From contig NZ_SOCE01000001.1 in NCBI RefSeq assembly GCF_004365175.1, forward strand, positions 173,154 through 237,153: 64,000 bases of DNA, written 5' to 3'. This stretch comes from Kribbella voronezhensis. GTDB lineage: Bacteria > Actinomycetota > Actinomycetes > Propionibacteriales > Kribbellaceae. The notes under the pieces are model-generated. The model saw only the letters and a program-made list of their open reading frames with translations. It did not search any database and was not told the origin of the DNA. The position numbers and the translations under genes were made by a program. Below, piece by piece: positions 7,899 to 16,950 of this stretch. The number at the start of each line of letters is the position of its first letter. Position 1 is the stretch's first letter.

Positions 7899-8891
7899 TT
7901 AATCGGTCCCGGCAGAAAAAGTTTCCGGTACGTCGAACCGCCGGTGCAGCGCCGGGTCCAGGAACCCCGAGATCCAGCTGATCCGGCCGTCGCGGAGGTG
8001 GAGCAGATTGATCGCGCCGAGCCGGAAGACCCCGTCGGCCGGGTCCTGCATGTAGCAGGCGAATCCGGGCTGTCCGTTCGCGCGGAGCGGGACCAGGCGC
8101 CACGGCGTCTCGAAGACCCGCTCGCCGAAGAACCGCAGTACCGCCTCCCGTCCGTCGAACCACGCGGGCAGTGGCGGCATGCTCATCCGGACGTCCTCGG
8201 CGAGCAACTCGGTGATCGCGTCCACGTCGGCCCGCTCCCAGGCGGTGACGAACGCCTCCACCAACTCCTTCAGCCGCTCCTCGCCCAGCGCGGCGAGCTC
8301 GGCCTGCTGGCTGACCGGCGGCACCCGCTCCTCGACCGCTTTGCGGGCGCGCTGGAGAGCGCTGTTCACCGACTGCGGCGTGGTCTCGAGAATCTCCGCG
8401 ACCTCCGCCGCGGAGTACTCGAGCACTTCCCTGAGGATCAGTACTGCGCGCTGCGTGCTCGGCAGGTGCTGGAGCGCCGCGACGAAGGCGAGCTCGACCC
8501 CTTCGCGCTGCAGGTAGCTGGCGGCCGGATCGTCCGGGCAGGGCTCGAGCCACATCGGTTCGAGGATCGGCTCGCCGAGATCGGTCGTCTGCTCGCGGGA
8601 CGGGAACTGGTCGGTGGTGAGCAACTTCTTCGGCCGCTGCGAACCGAGCCGGATACAGGCGTTGGTGCAGATCCGGTACAGCCAGGTCCGCAGCGAACTC
8701 CTGCCTTCGAAGCTCTTGAGCCCACGCCACGCACTGAGCAGCGACTCCTGCAGAGCGTCCTCCGCATCGTGCAACGATCCGAGCATCCGGTAGCAGTGCG
8801 CGGACAGCTCCTTGCGATAGCCGTCCACCAACTCCCCGAACGCCAGCTCGTCCCCACCCCGCGCCCGCACCAACAACTCCGCTTCACTCAC
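7899..8891 (-). CDS. ECF sigma factor with C-terminal SnoaL-like domain (SigX5/TIGR02960 type)
   Basis: A 330-residue sigma factor. Region 2 lies at about 15-80 (ELVDGYRKELSAHCYRMLGSLHDAEDALQE), and region 4 at about 130-185 (LPSTQRAVLILREVLEYSAAEVAEIL...SVNSALQRARK). From about residue 205 a SnoaL-like/NTF2 domain follows (VDAITELLAEDVRMSMPPLPAWFDG). Such sigma factors with a fused SnoaL domain work without a classical anti-sigma factor, the extra domain acting as a regulator. The ATG start is consistent with the family N-terminus. The target genes are not evident; the RibD-like gene downstream is a candidate. Confidence 0.9.
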   Translation of the reverse strand: MSEAELLVRARGGDELAFGELVDGYRKELSAHCYRMLGSLHDAEDALQESLLSAWRGLKSFEGRSSLRTWLYRICTNACIRLGSQRPKKLLTTDQFPSREQTTDLGEPILEPMWLEPCPDDPAASYLQREGVELAFVAALQHLPSTQRAVLILREVLEYSAAEVAEILETTPQSVNSALQRARKAVEERVPPVSQQAELAALGEERLKELVEAFVTAWERADVDAITELLAEDVRMSMPPLPAWFDGREAVLRFFGERVFETPWRLVPLRANGQPGFACYMQDPADGVFRLGAINLLHLRDGRISWISGFLDPALHRRFDVPETFSAGTD

Positions 8892-9009
8892 CCCGCGAGA
8901 CTAACCAGAAACCTGTCCACCGAATGCCCCCCGATGATCAGAAAACTGACCACCTACCGCACCCAACCCGGCCGGCAGCCCAGCGAACGACGACGCTTGG
9001 CAAGCCGGC

Positions 9010-9930
9010 TCAGCGTGGGTGCTCGTGGGCGGCGAGGATTTGATCGAGGACGTATGCCGCGTCCGCCGGCAGGCCGTCGCCGTCGCGGACTGATCCCGCG
9101 CAGACGACCAGAGCCTTCCAGAGCGCCCAGCCCTGTCCACGCAGCCAGGTCGCGTCGTCCACCGCCAGCCGATCGCGGAAGGCAGCGCGGCTCTCGCCGG
9201 TCAGCATCGTCCAAGCGACCGCCAGATCGCAGGCCGGATCCCCGACCCCGCAGGTGCCGAAGTCGATGACGGCGGAGAGCGCCCGATCCTTCATCAGCAA
9301 GTTCCCCGCGGCGATATCACCGTGAAACCAGACCGCCCGCCCGTCCCAGGGAGCACGCAGCGCCCGGTCCCAGATCTCCTCGGCGGCCTCGGTCGGGATC
9401 AGCCCGTCCAAGGTCTTCAGCGAGCTCCTGGCCCACCCGTCATAAGTCGTGAGCGGTCCACCCCGGAACCAGTTGTGCAGTCCGGGGACGGGCCCGCCCG
9501 TCGGGTCGACCTGCTGCAGCGCCACGAGAAACTCGGCAAGCTCGACACCGAACGTCGTCAGATCGTCAACAACAGCACGGTCCGCGGGCTCGCCACCGAT
9601 CCATCGATAGACCGACCAGTCGTGCGCGAAGTTCTCATCAGGAACGCCTCTGCCCACCGGCTCCGGAATCTCCAACGGCACCGCGCGGGTGAGCACCGGC
9701 AACCACCGATGCTCCTTGTCCACCGCCAGCGCGTACTCCTGGGCAGTCGGCAACCGAACCAGCAGCTCGTCGCCGAGCCGGAAAGTACGGTTGTCCCACC
9801 CCTGCGCATCAACCGGCCGAATCTCGAGATCCGACCACTGCGGGAACTGCGCGTCGATCAACCTACGCGCCACCGCACCATCGGCCGGCTTCCGATCCGG
9901 CAACGGCAGAACCTCAGGCGTCTCATCCAT
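9010..9930 (-). CDS. Aminoglycoside phosphotransferase (APH) family kinase
   Basis: A 306-residue protein with the kinase-like APH fold. The catalytic loop is WFHGDIAAGNLL and the metal-binding segment is VIDFGTCGVGDPACDLA. The N-lobe shows GWDNRTFRLGDELLVRLP. Chromosomal APH-family enzymes in actinomycetes phosphorylate diverse small molecules, so resistance should not be assumed. The start MDETPEV at 9930 was preferred to an upstream frame start at 9996 that adds a basic, atypical leader. Confidence 0.85.
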   Translation of the reverse strand: MDETPEVLPLPDRKPADGAVARRLIDAQFPQWSDLEIRPVDAQGWDNRTFRLGDELLVRLPTAQEYALAVDKEHRWLPVLTRAVPLEIPEPVGRGVPDENFAHDWSVYRWIGGEPADRAVVDDLTTFGVELAEFLVALQQVDPTGGPVPGLHNWFRGGPLTTYDGWARSSLKTLDGLIPTEAAEEIWDRALRAPWDGRAVWFHGDIAAGNLLMKDRALSAVIDFGTCGVGDPACDLAVAWTMLTGESRAAFRDRLAVDDATWLRGQGWALWKALVVCAGSVRDGDGLPADAAYVLDQILAAHEHPR

Positions 9931-10010
9931 CGAAGGCCGACCGTACGGCGCCCACCGGAACCCCCGCAATCGGATTTCCGCTCGCCGGGCTCCCACCTCG
10001 CCGGGTGTGC

Positions 10011-10985
10011 TCAGACCTCAGTGAGCTCGATCGTCGGCGTCGCGCCTGGGACAGGCGTGGACAGTGCTTCAGCAGCGATGGCTTCTCTCTGCTCGCCCGA
10101 CAACCGCTCTTCAACCAGTACGTCGAACCGTCCACCGCGGCGCCCCCACGCACCGGCGATCTCACCGTCGAGGACGACGCCGTGCGGATGAAAGGAATCG
10201 TGCAACCTGCTCCGCCTCCTCATACCCGGCCCGACAAACAACCCGTACCGATCCTGACCGAGCACCCGCAGGTCTGAGGCAACCAACAACCGAGCGACGG
10301 GCGCCGGTCTCGTACTGCGGATCGCGTCCTCCTCGGTTGCGAGGATCCACGCGTCGCGACCGGCCAGGTCGACCGGGAGTAGTTCAGGTGCGATCCATTG
10401 CCAGACCTCCCGGGCGTCTCTTGGCGACAGACTGGACCACCAGGCGAACGCTTGCGGTGTCGTCGGGCCGAAGGCTTGAACGTGACGGCGGCACAGTTCG
10501 CGGTGGGCTTCCGCGAAGTCGACGGTCGGTCGCGGGACTTCGCGTGCGTACAAGGCGCTGGTCGTCCAACGAAGGATCAGCCGGCCGCTTGCGCACGCAG
10601 TACGGAGGTCTGGATGACCACCTCGGCGTTCCTCGCCACCGAGGAGCCGGCAGATCTCGTCGGCGGCCTGCTCGATCGGGCGGCGCTGCTCCTCGTCCAA
10701 CGGGAGGCGGCCGACCGTGAAGATCCCGAGATCCCGCTTCGGCAGCACATAGACCGCGCCGCGTGGGCCGTAGGTCTGGGTCAGGTCAGGGTGTTCCCAG
10801 GCTGAGGGTTCGCAGTTCTCGACCCGTGCATGCATGCCGATCAGGGCGTCGCGCGGCGCCGTGTCCTGCAAACCGAAATGCGCTGCTTGCAGGTAGGCGC
10901 CGGCCGGCAAGCGCTCGGTTAGATGATTGCTCTCCATCCGGTATTGAACGGCTTGCTGGTAACTCACCTGCAGGCGTGTCGACAC
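10011..10985 (-). CDS. Winged-helix DNA-binding protein, AlkZ/YcaQ-like family
   Basis: A 324-residue member of the HTH_42 family. Recognisable parts are the LxQxx-type N-terminal segment, DALIGMHARVE, YGPRGAVYVLPKRDLGIFTVG and a C-terminal RYGLFVGPGMRRRSRLHDSF...GRRGGRFDVLVEERLS. The related Streptomyces AlkZ is a DNA glycosylase for interstrand crosslinks, but this branch is shorter and its activity is unproven. It is divergent from the nucleotidyltransferase gene, with only 36 bp between the starts. Confidence 0.75.
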   Translation of the reverse strand: MSTRLQVSYQQAVQYRMESNHLTERLPAGAYLQAAHFGLQDTAPRDALIGMHARVENCEPSAWEHPDLTQTYGPRGAVYVLPKRDLGIFTVGRLPLDEEQRRPIEQAADEICRLLGGEERRGGHPDLRTACASGRLILRWTTSALYAREVPRPTVDFAEAHRELCRRHVQAFGPTTPQAFAWWSSLSPRDAREVWQWIAPELLPVDLAGRDAWILATEEDAIRSTRPAPVARLLVASDLRVLGQDRYGLFVGPGMRRRSRLHDSFHPHGVVLDGEIAGAWGRRGGRFDVLVEERLSGEQREAIAAEALSTPVPGATPTIELTEV

Positions 10986-11021
10986 AAGTCCCGAGGGTAG
11001 TAGTCGCCACCGACATCACCG

Positions 11022-11858
11022 GTGGTGGAAATTGATGTGCGGCCGGCGCTGGTCGCATGGTTGGGTGACTTGATGACTGCTGCGGAGGAGTTCGCTGCGC
11101 TGTTGACGCGGTCCGAGGCGGATGCGCGCGTGCTCGGCGTTGTCCTCAGCGGATCGCAGGCCCGAGAAGGCGCAGCCACGGCGTACTCCGATTACGACGT
11201 ACTGCTGGTTGTCACCGACGAAGCCGAGGGGCAACTCCCCACCGAACACCGCCGGGATGCACGGCTCGACGTCTCGACCATGCCGCTGCACGAGTTCCGG
11301 ACCCACGCGCTGCCCGAGTCTGGTTCCGAGTGGAACCGGTACGCCTTCAGGGATGCGAAGATCCTCAAAGACACCGCCGACGGTCTCATCGCCGGCTTGG
11401 CCGCCGCCAAGGCTCAGCTGACTCCGGCCGAGGCGGCTCGGCTCGCGCCCGCAGTACTCGATGCCTTCCTCAACAGCGTCTACCGCTGCCTGAAGAACGC
11501 CCGCGACGGCAACACGATCGGCACGCTCCTCGACGGCGCCGAAGCCATCCCGCAATACCTCACCTACATCTTTGCCCTCGACAACCGTGTCCGCCCGTAC
11601 AACAAGTACCTGGCCTGGGAACTCGAGCACCACCCACTCCCCCACCCCGAGTGGTCCTACGACAACCTCGTACGCCGACTCGCCCAGGCGCATTCCGACG
11701 ACGCACCCCAGGCCCTTCGCTCCCTGCTCGTCGAGCTGGAACCCCACGCCCGCACCGCCGGCCACGGTCGAGTCCTGGACGACTGGGGCGACGACCTGAC
11801 CTTCATGCGTGGAAGCGCCACCACGCCGTACGACGGACAGCCGCACGCCACGCGGTGA
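11022..11858 (+). CDS. Nucleotidyltransferase-fold protein
   Basis: A 278-residue protein with the polymerase-beta-like NTase motif at about residues 43-60: GSQAREGAATAYSDYDVLL, that is GS followed by the DxD pair. It resembles aminoglycoside adenylyltransferase or streptomycin-adenylyltransferase-like proteins with a helical C-terminal half (DAFLNSVYRCLKNARDG). The substrate is unknown. The GTG at 11022 is the longest start; an internal ATG at about 11073 is also possible. Confidence 0.72.
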   Translation: MVEIDVRPALVAWLGDLMTAAEEFAALLTRSEADARVLGVVLSGSQAREGAATAYSDYDVLLVVTDEAEGQLPTEHRRDARLDVSTMPLHEFRTHALPESGSEWNRYAFRDAKILKDTADGLIAGLAAAKAQLTPAEAARLAPAVLDAFLNSVYRCLKNARDGNTIGTLLDGAEAIPQYLTYIFALDNRVRPYNKYLAWELEHHPLPHPEWSYDNLVRRLAQAHSDDAPQALRSLLVELEPHARTAGHGRVLDDWGDDLTFMRGSATTPYDGQPHATR

Positions 11859-11880
11859 ACCGTCGGCGTACTGGACGGTC

Positions 11881-12237
11881 CTACTGGCTTCGCTGGCCGA
11901 GGATGCAGAACTCGTTGCCTTCGGGGTCGGCGAGGACGACCCACGACGACTGTTCGCCCTGGCCGATGTCGACGCGCTTGGCGCCGTGGGCGATCAGTCG
12001 GGCCACCTCGGCGTCCTGATCCTCGGGCCGGAAGTCGAGGTGCAGCCGGCTCTTCGCCTGCTTGACTTCGTCGATCCGGACGAAGTCCAGTCCGGGCATC
12101 CGGTCCGGCGCCGGGCGGATCTCGAACTCGTCCTCGGAGGAGTAGACCACCACCCAACCAAGCGCCTCGGCCCACCACTGCCCAAGAGCACCCGGGTCAA
12201 CCGAGTGAACGATCACCTGTTCCCATTCCAAACCCAT
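11881..12237 (-). CDS. VOC-family (glyoxalase-like) protein
   Basis: A 118-residue single-module vicinal-oxygen-chelate protein. It begins with a VIVHSVDPGALGQWWAEALGW strand-helix and ends with VVLADPEGNEFCIL, both typical of the family. Such proteins act as dimers in glyoxalase, dioxygenase or resistance reactions; this one cannot be assigned further. It lies 63 bp downstream of dnaE2 on the same strand and is convergent with the nucleotidyltransferase gene (22 bp between stops). Confidence 0.85.
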   Translation of the reverse strand: MGLEWEQVIVHSVDPGALGQWWAEALGWVVVYSSEDEFEIRPAPDRMPGLDFVRIDEVKQAKSRLHLDFRPEDQDAEVARLIAHGAKRVDIGQGEQSSWVVLADPEGNEFCILGQRSQ

Positions 12238-12300
12238 CCGCCAACCTTAAACCAGCGCGGCCCGCCACAGCGCGCTGACCGGGCTATGGAGGGTAGGGCT

Positions 12301-15300
12301 TCAGCGGAAGTCGCGGGAGGTGGTTTTGGCGGCCAGGGGGAGGCGTTCGAGTTTGTCGGCGACGAGGTTGGTGACGCCCTGGGAGCGTTCGAGGCGGCCG
12401 CGGATGATCATCGCGCTGGACTCTCGGGCGACCCGGCGGTAGCGGTTCCAGACGCCGTTCGAGCAGACGACGTTGATCATGCCGGTCTCGTCCTCCAGGT
12501 TGAGGAAGGTGACGCCGGCCGCGGTCGCCGGGCGCTGGCGATGCGTCACGACTCCCCCGACGTACACCCGGGTGCCGTCCTCGGCGGTGGACAACTGGTT
12601 CGCGCGCAGGATGCCGCGCTCGTCGAGACCCGGCCGCACATGCCGGATCGGGTGGTCGTCGGGTGAGATCCCGGTGGCCCAGAGGTCGGCCATCGTCGTC
12701 TCCATCTCGGTCATCCCCGGCAGCATCGGTGGCGGACCCGAACTGCTCACCCCGGACAGATGACCGGGTCGCTCCTCCGCCGCACGCCCCGCGTTCCAGA
12801 GCGCCTGCCGCCGGGACAGCCCGAACGAGTCGAACGCCCCCGCCGTCGCCAGCGCTTCCACCTGTACTGCGGTCAGTCCCGTCCGTCGCACGAGATCCGC
12901 CATGTCGGCGTACGGCCCGTTCTTCTCCCGCTCCTCGACGATGCCGGTCGCCACCGCCTCCCCGATCGACTTCACCCCCGCCAACCCGAGCCGCACCGCA
13001 AGCTTCCCGTCCCGCCGATGCAGATCGGAGTCGAACTTCTCCTCCGGATCGAACTCCCCCACCTCCGGCTGCACCTTCTCCAAACAAGAATCATTGCCGG
13101 TAGCAACAACTTGCGCCGGGGGCAGGGGTTCGAGGGTGGCGTGGGGTTGGGAGAGGTGGAGGTCGGGGCGGTGGACGGTGACGCCGTGGCGGCGGGCGTC
13201 GGCTACCAGGGATTGAGGGGAGTAGAAGCCCATGGGCTGGGCCCGGAGGAGGGCTGCCAGGAAGGCGGCCGGGTAGTGCAGGCGGAGCCAGGTGCTGGCG
13301 TAGACGAGCAGGGCGAAGCTGATCGAGTGCGACTCGGCGAAGCCGAAGTTGGCGAACGCCTCGATCTTCTCGTAGATCTGGTCGGCCGTCTCGCCGGTGA
13401 TCCCGTTCGCCGCCATCCCGTCGTACAGCTTGGTCTTCAGTGACGAGATCTTCTCCACCCCGCGCTTGGACCCCATCGCGCGGCGGAGCAGGTCCGCGTC
13501 CTCGCCGGTGCAGCCGCCGACCGTCATCGCGATCTGCATCAACTGCTCCTGGAACAGCGGCACCCCGAGCGTGCGTTCCAGCACCGGCTCCAGCTTGGGA
13601 TGCAAGTAGGTGATCGGCTCCTCCCTCAGCTTGCGGCGGATGAACGGGTGCACCGCGCCGCCCTGGATCGGCCCGGGCCGGATCAGCGCCACCTCGATCG
13701 CCAGGTCGTAGAAGCTGCGCGGCCGCAACCGGGGCAGTGTGCTCATCTGGGCCCGGCTCTCCACCTGGAACACCCCGACCGAGTCCGCCTTGCAGAGCTG
13801 GTCGTAGACGCCGCGCTCCTCCTTGGGGATCGAGTCCAGGTTCCAGTCCTCGCCGAGGAACTCCCGGACCAGATCCATCGCGTACTGCAGTGCGGCCAGC
13901 ATCCCCAGCCCGAGCAGGTCGAACTTCACCAGCCCCATCCAGGCGCAGTCGTCCTTGTCCCACTGCAGCACGGTCCGGTTCTCCATCCGGGCGTGCTCGA
14001 CCGGCACCACGTGACCGACCGGGATGTCGGTGAGCACCATGCCGCCGGAGTGGATGCCGAGGTGGCGGGGAAACTTCAGCAGACCCTCCGCCAGCCCGAC
14101 CACCGCCGGCGGGATGTCGTGGTCGGCGCTACTGCGGACAGCTCCCCACGCGTCCACCTGTTTGGACCAGGCGTCCTGCTGCCCGGTACTGAACCCGAGC
14201 GCCTTGGCCATGTCCCGTACGGCGAGCTTCGGGCGGTAGGTGATCACGTTGGCGACCTGGGCCGCGTTGCGCCGGCCGTACTTGCCGTAGACGTACTGGA
14301 TCACCTCCTCGCGCCGGTCGGAGTCGAAGTCGACGTCGATGTCGGGCTCCTCGTCGCGGGCCGAGGACAGGAACCGCTCGAACGGCAGGTTGTAGAAGAC
14401 CGGATCGATCGCGGTGATCTCGAGCGCGTAGCAGACCACCGAGTTCGCCGCCGAGCCGCGGCCCTGGTAGAGAATCCCCTTGCGTTTGGCGAACATGACG
14501 ATGTCGCGCACGATCAGGAAGTAGCCCGGGAACTTGAGGTCCTCGATCACCTCCAGCTCCCGCTCGACCCGGGCCTGGGCCTTCGCCATCAACTCCGCCG
14601 GCTTGTCCGCGTAGCGCTTCCGGACGCCGTCACGGCAGAGCTTCTTCAGCCACTCCATCGGGTCGTACCCCGGTGGCACCTCCTGGTGCGGCAGGCTCGG
14701 CTTGGCGGCCCGGAGACTGAAAGCCAACTGGTCCGCGAGCTCCACCGAGCGCGCGACGGCACCGTCGTACCGGCGGAAGCGGGCGAGCATCTCCTCCCCC
14801 GACCGCAGGTGCGCCGTCCCGGCGGGCGGCAGCCAGCCGTCCATCGCGTCGAGACTCCGGCGGGCCCGTACCGCGGCGATCGCGGCGGCGAGCCGGTGCC
14901 GTCGGGGCTGCGCGTAGTGAACGTTGTTGGTGGCAACGACCGGCAACCCCTTGGCCTCGGCCAGCCGGGCCAGTACTGCGTTGCGCGTGGTGTCCAGCGG
15001 CAGGCCGTGATCGATCAGCTCCACCACGACCCGGTCCTTGCCGAACAACGCGGTCAGCCGATCCAGCTCGCGCGCTGCGGCAGCCGGTCCTTCCGCCTGG
15101 CCACCCAGCTCCAGCGCCCGGCGAACCAGGCCTTTGCGGCAGCCGGTGAGGATCAGCCAGCTGTCCTCACCGATGGCGGCGAGCTCCTCCAGGTCGTAGA
15201 CCGGACGGCCCTTCTCCTGGCCACGCAACTGCGCCTCGGTGATCGCACCGGCCAGCCGGTGGTACCCCTGTTGCCGCTCGGCCAGCACCAGCAGATGGCT

Positions 15301-15741
15301 GCCCTCGGGGTCGGCCGCCCCGTTCTGCGGTTTGGTCAGCTCCAGGGACAGCTCGGCGCCGAACACCGTCTTGAGGTCGTCGTACTCCTCCGCGGCCTCG
15401 GCCATCCGGACCACGCCGTAGAAGCCGTCGTGATCGGTCAGCGCGAGCGCGTGCAGCCCGAGCCGGACCGACTCCTCCACCAGATGCTCCGGCGAGGAGG
15501 CGCCGTCCAGGAAGCTGTAGTAGGAATGGCAGTGCAGCTCGGCATACGGCACCACTGGTCCGTCGGGCCGGCGCGGTTTGTCGACCGGATCCGGATCGTA
15601 CGGCGGGCGGTGCCGCGACCAGGCCGGGCCGTCACCGCCGTCGGCCTCGAACAACTCGTCCGCGGGCGCGGGCGGCCGTGTCCGGCCGGACAGCTTCCGC
15701 TCCAGCTCGGACCACGGGATCGGTGGGTTGTCCCATCCCAT
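12301..15741 (-). CDS. dnaE2: Error-prone DNA polymerase III alpha subunit DnaE2
   Basis: About 1146 residues. The PHP domain begins with ELHCHSYYSFLDG (His70, His72) and LTDHDGFYGV. The C-family polymerase core includes EEPDIDVDFDSDRREEVI with the catalytic aspartates, GRGSAANSVVCYAL and FQEQLMQIAM. An OB-fold segment (INVVCSNGVWNRYRRVARES) lies near the end. DnaE2 performs translesion synthesis and damage-induced mutagenesis with ImuA and ImuB, encoded nearby. The start MGWDNPPIPW at 15741 was chosen because a longer frame would read through the SOS box at 15781-15794. LexA repression is therefore predicted. Confidence 0.96.
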   Translation of the reverse strand: MGWDNPPIPWSELERKLSGRTRPPAPADELFEADGGDGPAWSRHRPPYDPDPVDKPRRPDGPVVPYAELHCHSYYSFLDGASSPEHLVEESVRLGLHALALTDHDGFYGVVRMAEAAEEYDDLKTVFGAELSLELTKPQNGAADPEGSHLLVLAERQQGYHRLAGAITEAQLRGQEKGRPVYDLEELAAIGEDSWLILTGCRKGLVRRALELGGQAEGPAAAARELDRLTALFGKDRVVVELIDHGLPLDTTRNAVLARLAEAKGLPVVATNNVHYAQPRRHRLAAAIAAVRARRSLDAMDGWLPPAGTAHLRSGEEMLARFRRYDGAVARSVELADQLAFSLRAAKPSLPHQEVPPGYDPMEWLKKLCRDGVRKRYADKPAELMAKAQARVERELEVIEDLKFPGYFLIVRDIVMFAKRKGILYQGRGSAANSVVCYALEITAIDPVFYNLPFERFLSSARDEEPDIDVDFDSDRREEVIQYVYGKYGRRNAAQVANVITYRPKLAVRDMAKALGFSTGQQDAWSKQVDAWGAVRSSADHDIPPAVVGLAEGLLKFPRHLGIHSGGMVLTDIPVGHVVPVEHARMENRTVLQWDKDDCAWMGLVKFDLLGLGMLAALQYAMDLVREFLGEDWNLDSIPKEERGVYDQLCKADSVGVFQVESRAQMSTLPRLRPRSFYDLAIEVALIRPGPIQGGAVHPFIRRKLREEPITYLHPKLEPVLERTLGVPLFQEQLMQIAMTVGGCTGEDADLLRRAMGSKRGVEKISSLKTKLYDGMAANGITGETADQIYEKIEAFANFGFAESHSISFALLVYASTWLRLHYPAAFLAALLRAQPMGFYSPQSLVADARRHGVTVHRPDLHLSQPHATLEPLPPAQVVATGNDSCLEKVQPEVGEFDPEEKFDSDLHRRDGKLAVRLGLAGVKSIGEAVATGIVEEREKNGPYADMADLVRRTGLTAVQVEALATAGAFDSFGLSRRQALWNAGRAAEERPGHLSGVSSSGPPPMLPGMTEMETTMADLWATGISPDDHPIRHVRPGLDERGILRANQLSTAEDGTRVYVGGVVTHRQRPATAAGVTFLNLEDETGMINVVCSNGVWNRYRRVARESSAMIIRGRLERSQGVTNLVADKLERLPLAAKTTSRDFR

Positions 15742-15780
15742 CAGCCACCTCCGGAGCGTCGCTGCCAACACTCCGATCTT

Positions 15781-15794
15781 CGAACACCTGTTCG
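15781..15794. promoter_or_regulatory. SOS box (LexA operator) of dnaE2
   Basis: CGAACACCTGTTCG, flanked to give TTCGAACACCTGTTCGAA. It matches the actinobacterial/Gram-positive LexA consensus CGAACnnnnGTTCG exactly and lies 39 bp before the dnaE2 start. The identical 14-mer precedes imuA. Confidence 0.92.
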
Positions 15795-15946
15795 AACAAG
15801 TCAAATCAGCCCCGACTCCAGCCTCACATCGAACCCGCCTGCGAGAACGCCGACCGCGCCCGCCGCCGTCGGCGGCGAGCGGCGGCGGCATGCGGCGCCG
15901 ACATGCGGTGACGGTGGCGGCGTGCGGTGGCGGTGGCGGTGGCGAC

Positions 15947-15975
15947 GTACGGCGTACGGCGTACGGCGTACGGCG
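15947..15975. repeat. Tandem GTACGGC heptamers
   Basis: About four head-to-tail copies of the 7-mer GTACGGC between the stop of the SMP-30-like gene and the dnaE2 promoter. The same word forms palindromes elsewhere in the window (24825-24840, 43788-43831). Confidence 0.8.
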
Positions 15976-16821
15976 TCAGGGTCGATCGGCTGCCGGTACT
16001 GCGACTGGTTGGGCGAGCACCTCGCCGGTGCGGGGGCCTTTGGTCAGGCGACCCAGGTTGTCGGGGACGGTGTCGTTCAGGTGCCACTCGGCGGTCATGA
16101 TGAACAGCGTCCGACCGTCCGGTCCACCGAGCGCCAGTGCGAACGGGGCCCGGTTCTCGGCGAGTTCGACGCGTTGCAGGACTTCGCCGCCCTCGGCGAC
16201 GCGGACGACGGAGGAGCCGCCGGTCGAGACCCAGATCGCGCCTTCCGCGTCCAGGCAGATGCCGTCGGGACCGAGCCCCTCGGCGAAGACCCGCCGCCCG
16301 GACAGTCCCCCGTCCGGCTCGATGTCGAACGCGGTGAGCCGGCCGGCGAACGACTCGGAGATGACGAGCGTCCGGCCGTCGGGGGTGATCACCATGCCGT
16401 TGGGGAAGTCGATCTCACCCGCGACCTCCCGCACCAGTCCGTCCGGGGTGACCAGTTTGATGTAGCCGGGCTTGGGCGGCTCACCGCCGGAGAAGTTGAA
16501 GTCCGCGCCGTTGAGATAGGCGTTGCCCGCGCGGTCGACGACGATCTCGTTCGCCTTCTGGTCGGCATGGACGACCACCGAGCCGTCCGGCTCGTACCGC
16601 CGCAGTTTGTCCCCGGTCGTCAGCAGCCTGCCATCCGGCAGCCAGTCGATGGACCATCCCATCAACTGCTCGACCGGTACGTCGGTGAACTCCGGCGTCC
16701 CGTCAGGGTCGACGGCCACCAACTGCTGGTCGATCCAGTTGCAGAACCACAACCGCCCGTCGTGCCACCGCGGCGATTCGGGAATCCCCAGCCCGCTCAG
16801 CAGGACCTTCGGTTCAGACAT
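15976..16821 (-). CDS. SMP-30/gluconolactonase/LRE-like beta-propeller protein
   Basis: A 281-residue six-bladed propeller protein. Family segments are GLGIPESPRWHDGRLWFCNW (with the metal-binding Glu), FPNGMVITPDGRTLVISES, and GPDGICLDAEGAIWVS with the conserved Asp. These enzymes hydrolyse lactones or related esters with a divalent metal. The start MSEPKVL at 16821 sits behind GAGGTGACGTG. It is divergent from the marR gene and probably controlled from the shared intergenic palindrome; pairing with an epoxide hydrolase suggests a small detoxification or catabolic locus. Confidence 0.88.
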   Translation of the reverse strand: MSEPKVLLSGLGIPESPRWHDGRLWFCNWIDQQLVAVDPDGTPEFTDVPVEQLMGWSIDWLPDGRLLTTGDKLRRYEPDGSVVVHADQKANEIVVDRAGNAYLNGADFNFSGGEPPKPGYIKLVTPDGLVREVAGEIDFPNGMVITPDGRTLVISESFAGRLTAFDIEPDGGLSGRRVFAEGLGPDGICLDAEGAIWVSTGGSSVVRVAEGGEVLQRVELAENRAPFALALGGPDGRTLFIMTAEWHLNDTVPDNLGRLTKGPRTGEVLAQPVAVPAADRP

Positions 16822-16909
16822 CACGTCACCTCGTTCATCGCAGTCTCCAGCACCTTTCATCCCCTACACGAATCACCCCGGGCCCGATCGACAGCCACCA
16901 GGAAGAATA

Positions 16910-16941
16910 TGTATAAGCGATTTAAGTAACTTCCTTATACA
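16910..16941. promoter_or_regulatory. Palindromic operator/promoter between SMP-30 gene and marR
   Basis: Perfect 8-bp arms TGTATAAG and CTTATACA with a 16-base AT-rich spacer, in an otherwise GC-rich region 10 bp before the marR start. It is the only site in the 129-bp divergent intergenic region and fits an operator of the adjacent MarR protein overlapping promoter -10 sequence (TATAAG on both strands). Confidence 0.6.
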
Positions 16942-16950
16942 CTCCATCCC

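Noticed and set aside
9010..9930. Antibiotic resistance determinant (aminoglycoside kinase)
   Set aside because: Only the general APH fold is visible; chromosomal members of this family in actinomycetes are numerous and mostly unrelated to resistance.
13600..16929. An 1109-codon open frame on the plus strand opposite dnaE2
   Set aside because: It is antisense to an unmistakable DnaE2 and its translation is rich in Arg, His, Gln and Gly without domains; long antisense frames are expected at this GC content.
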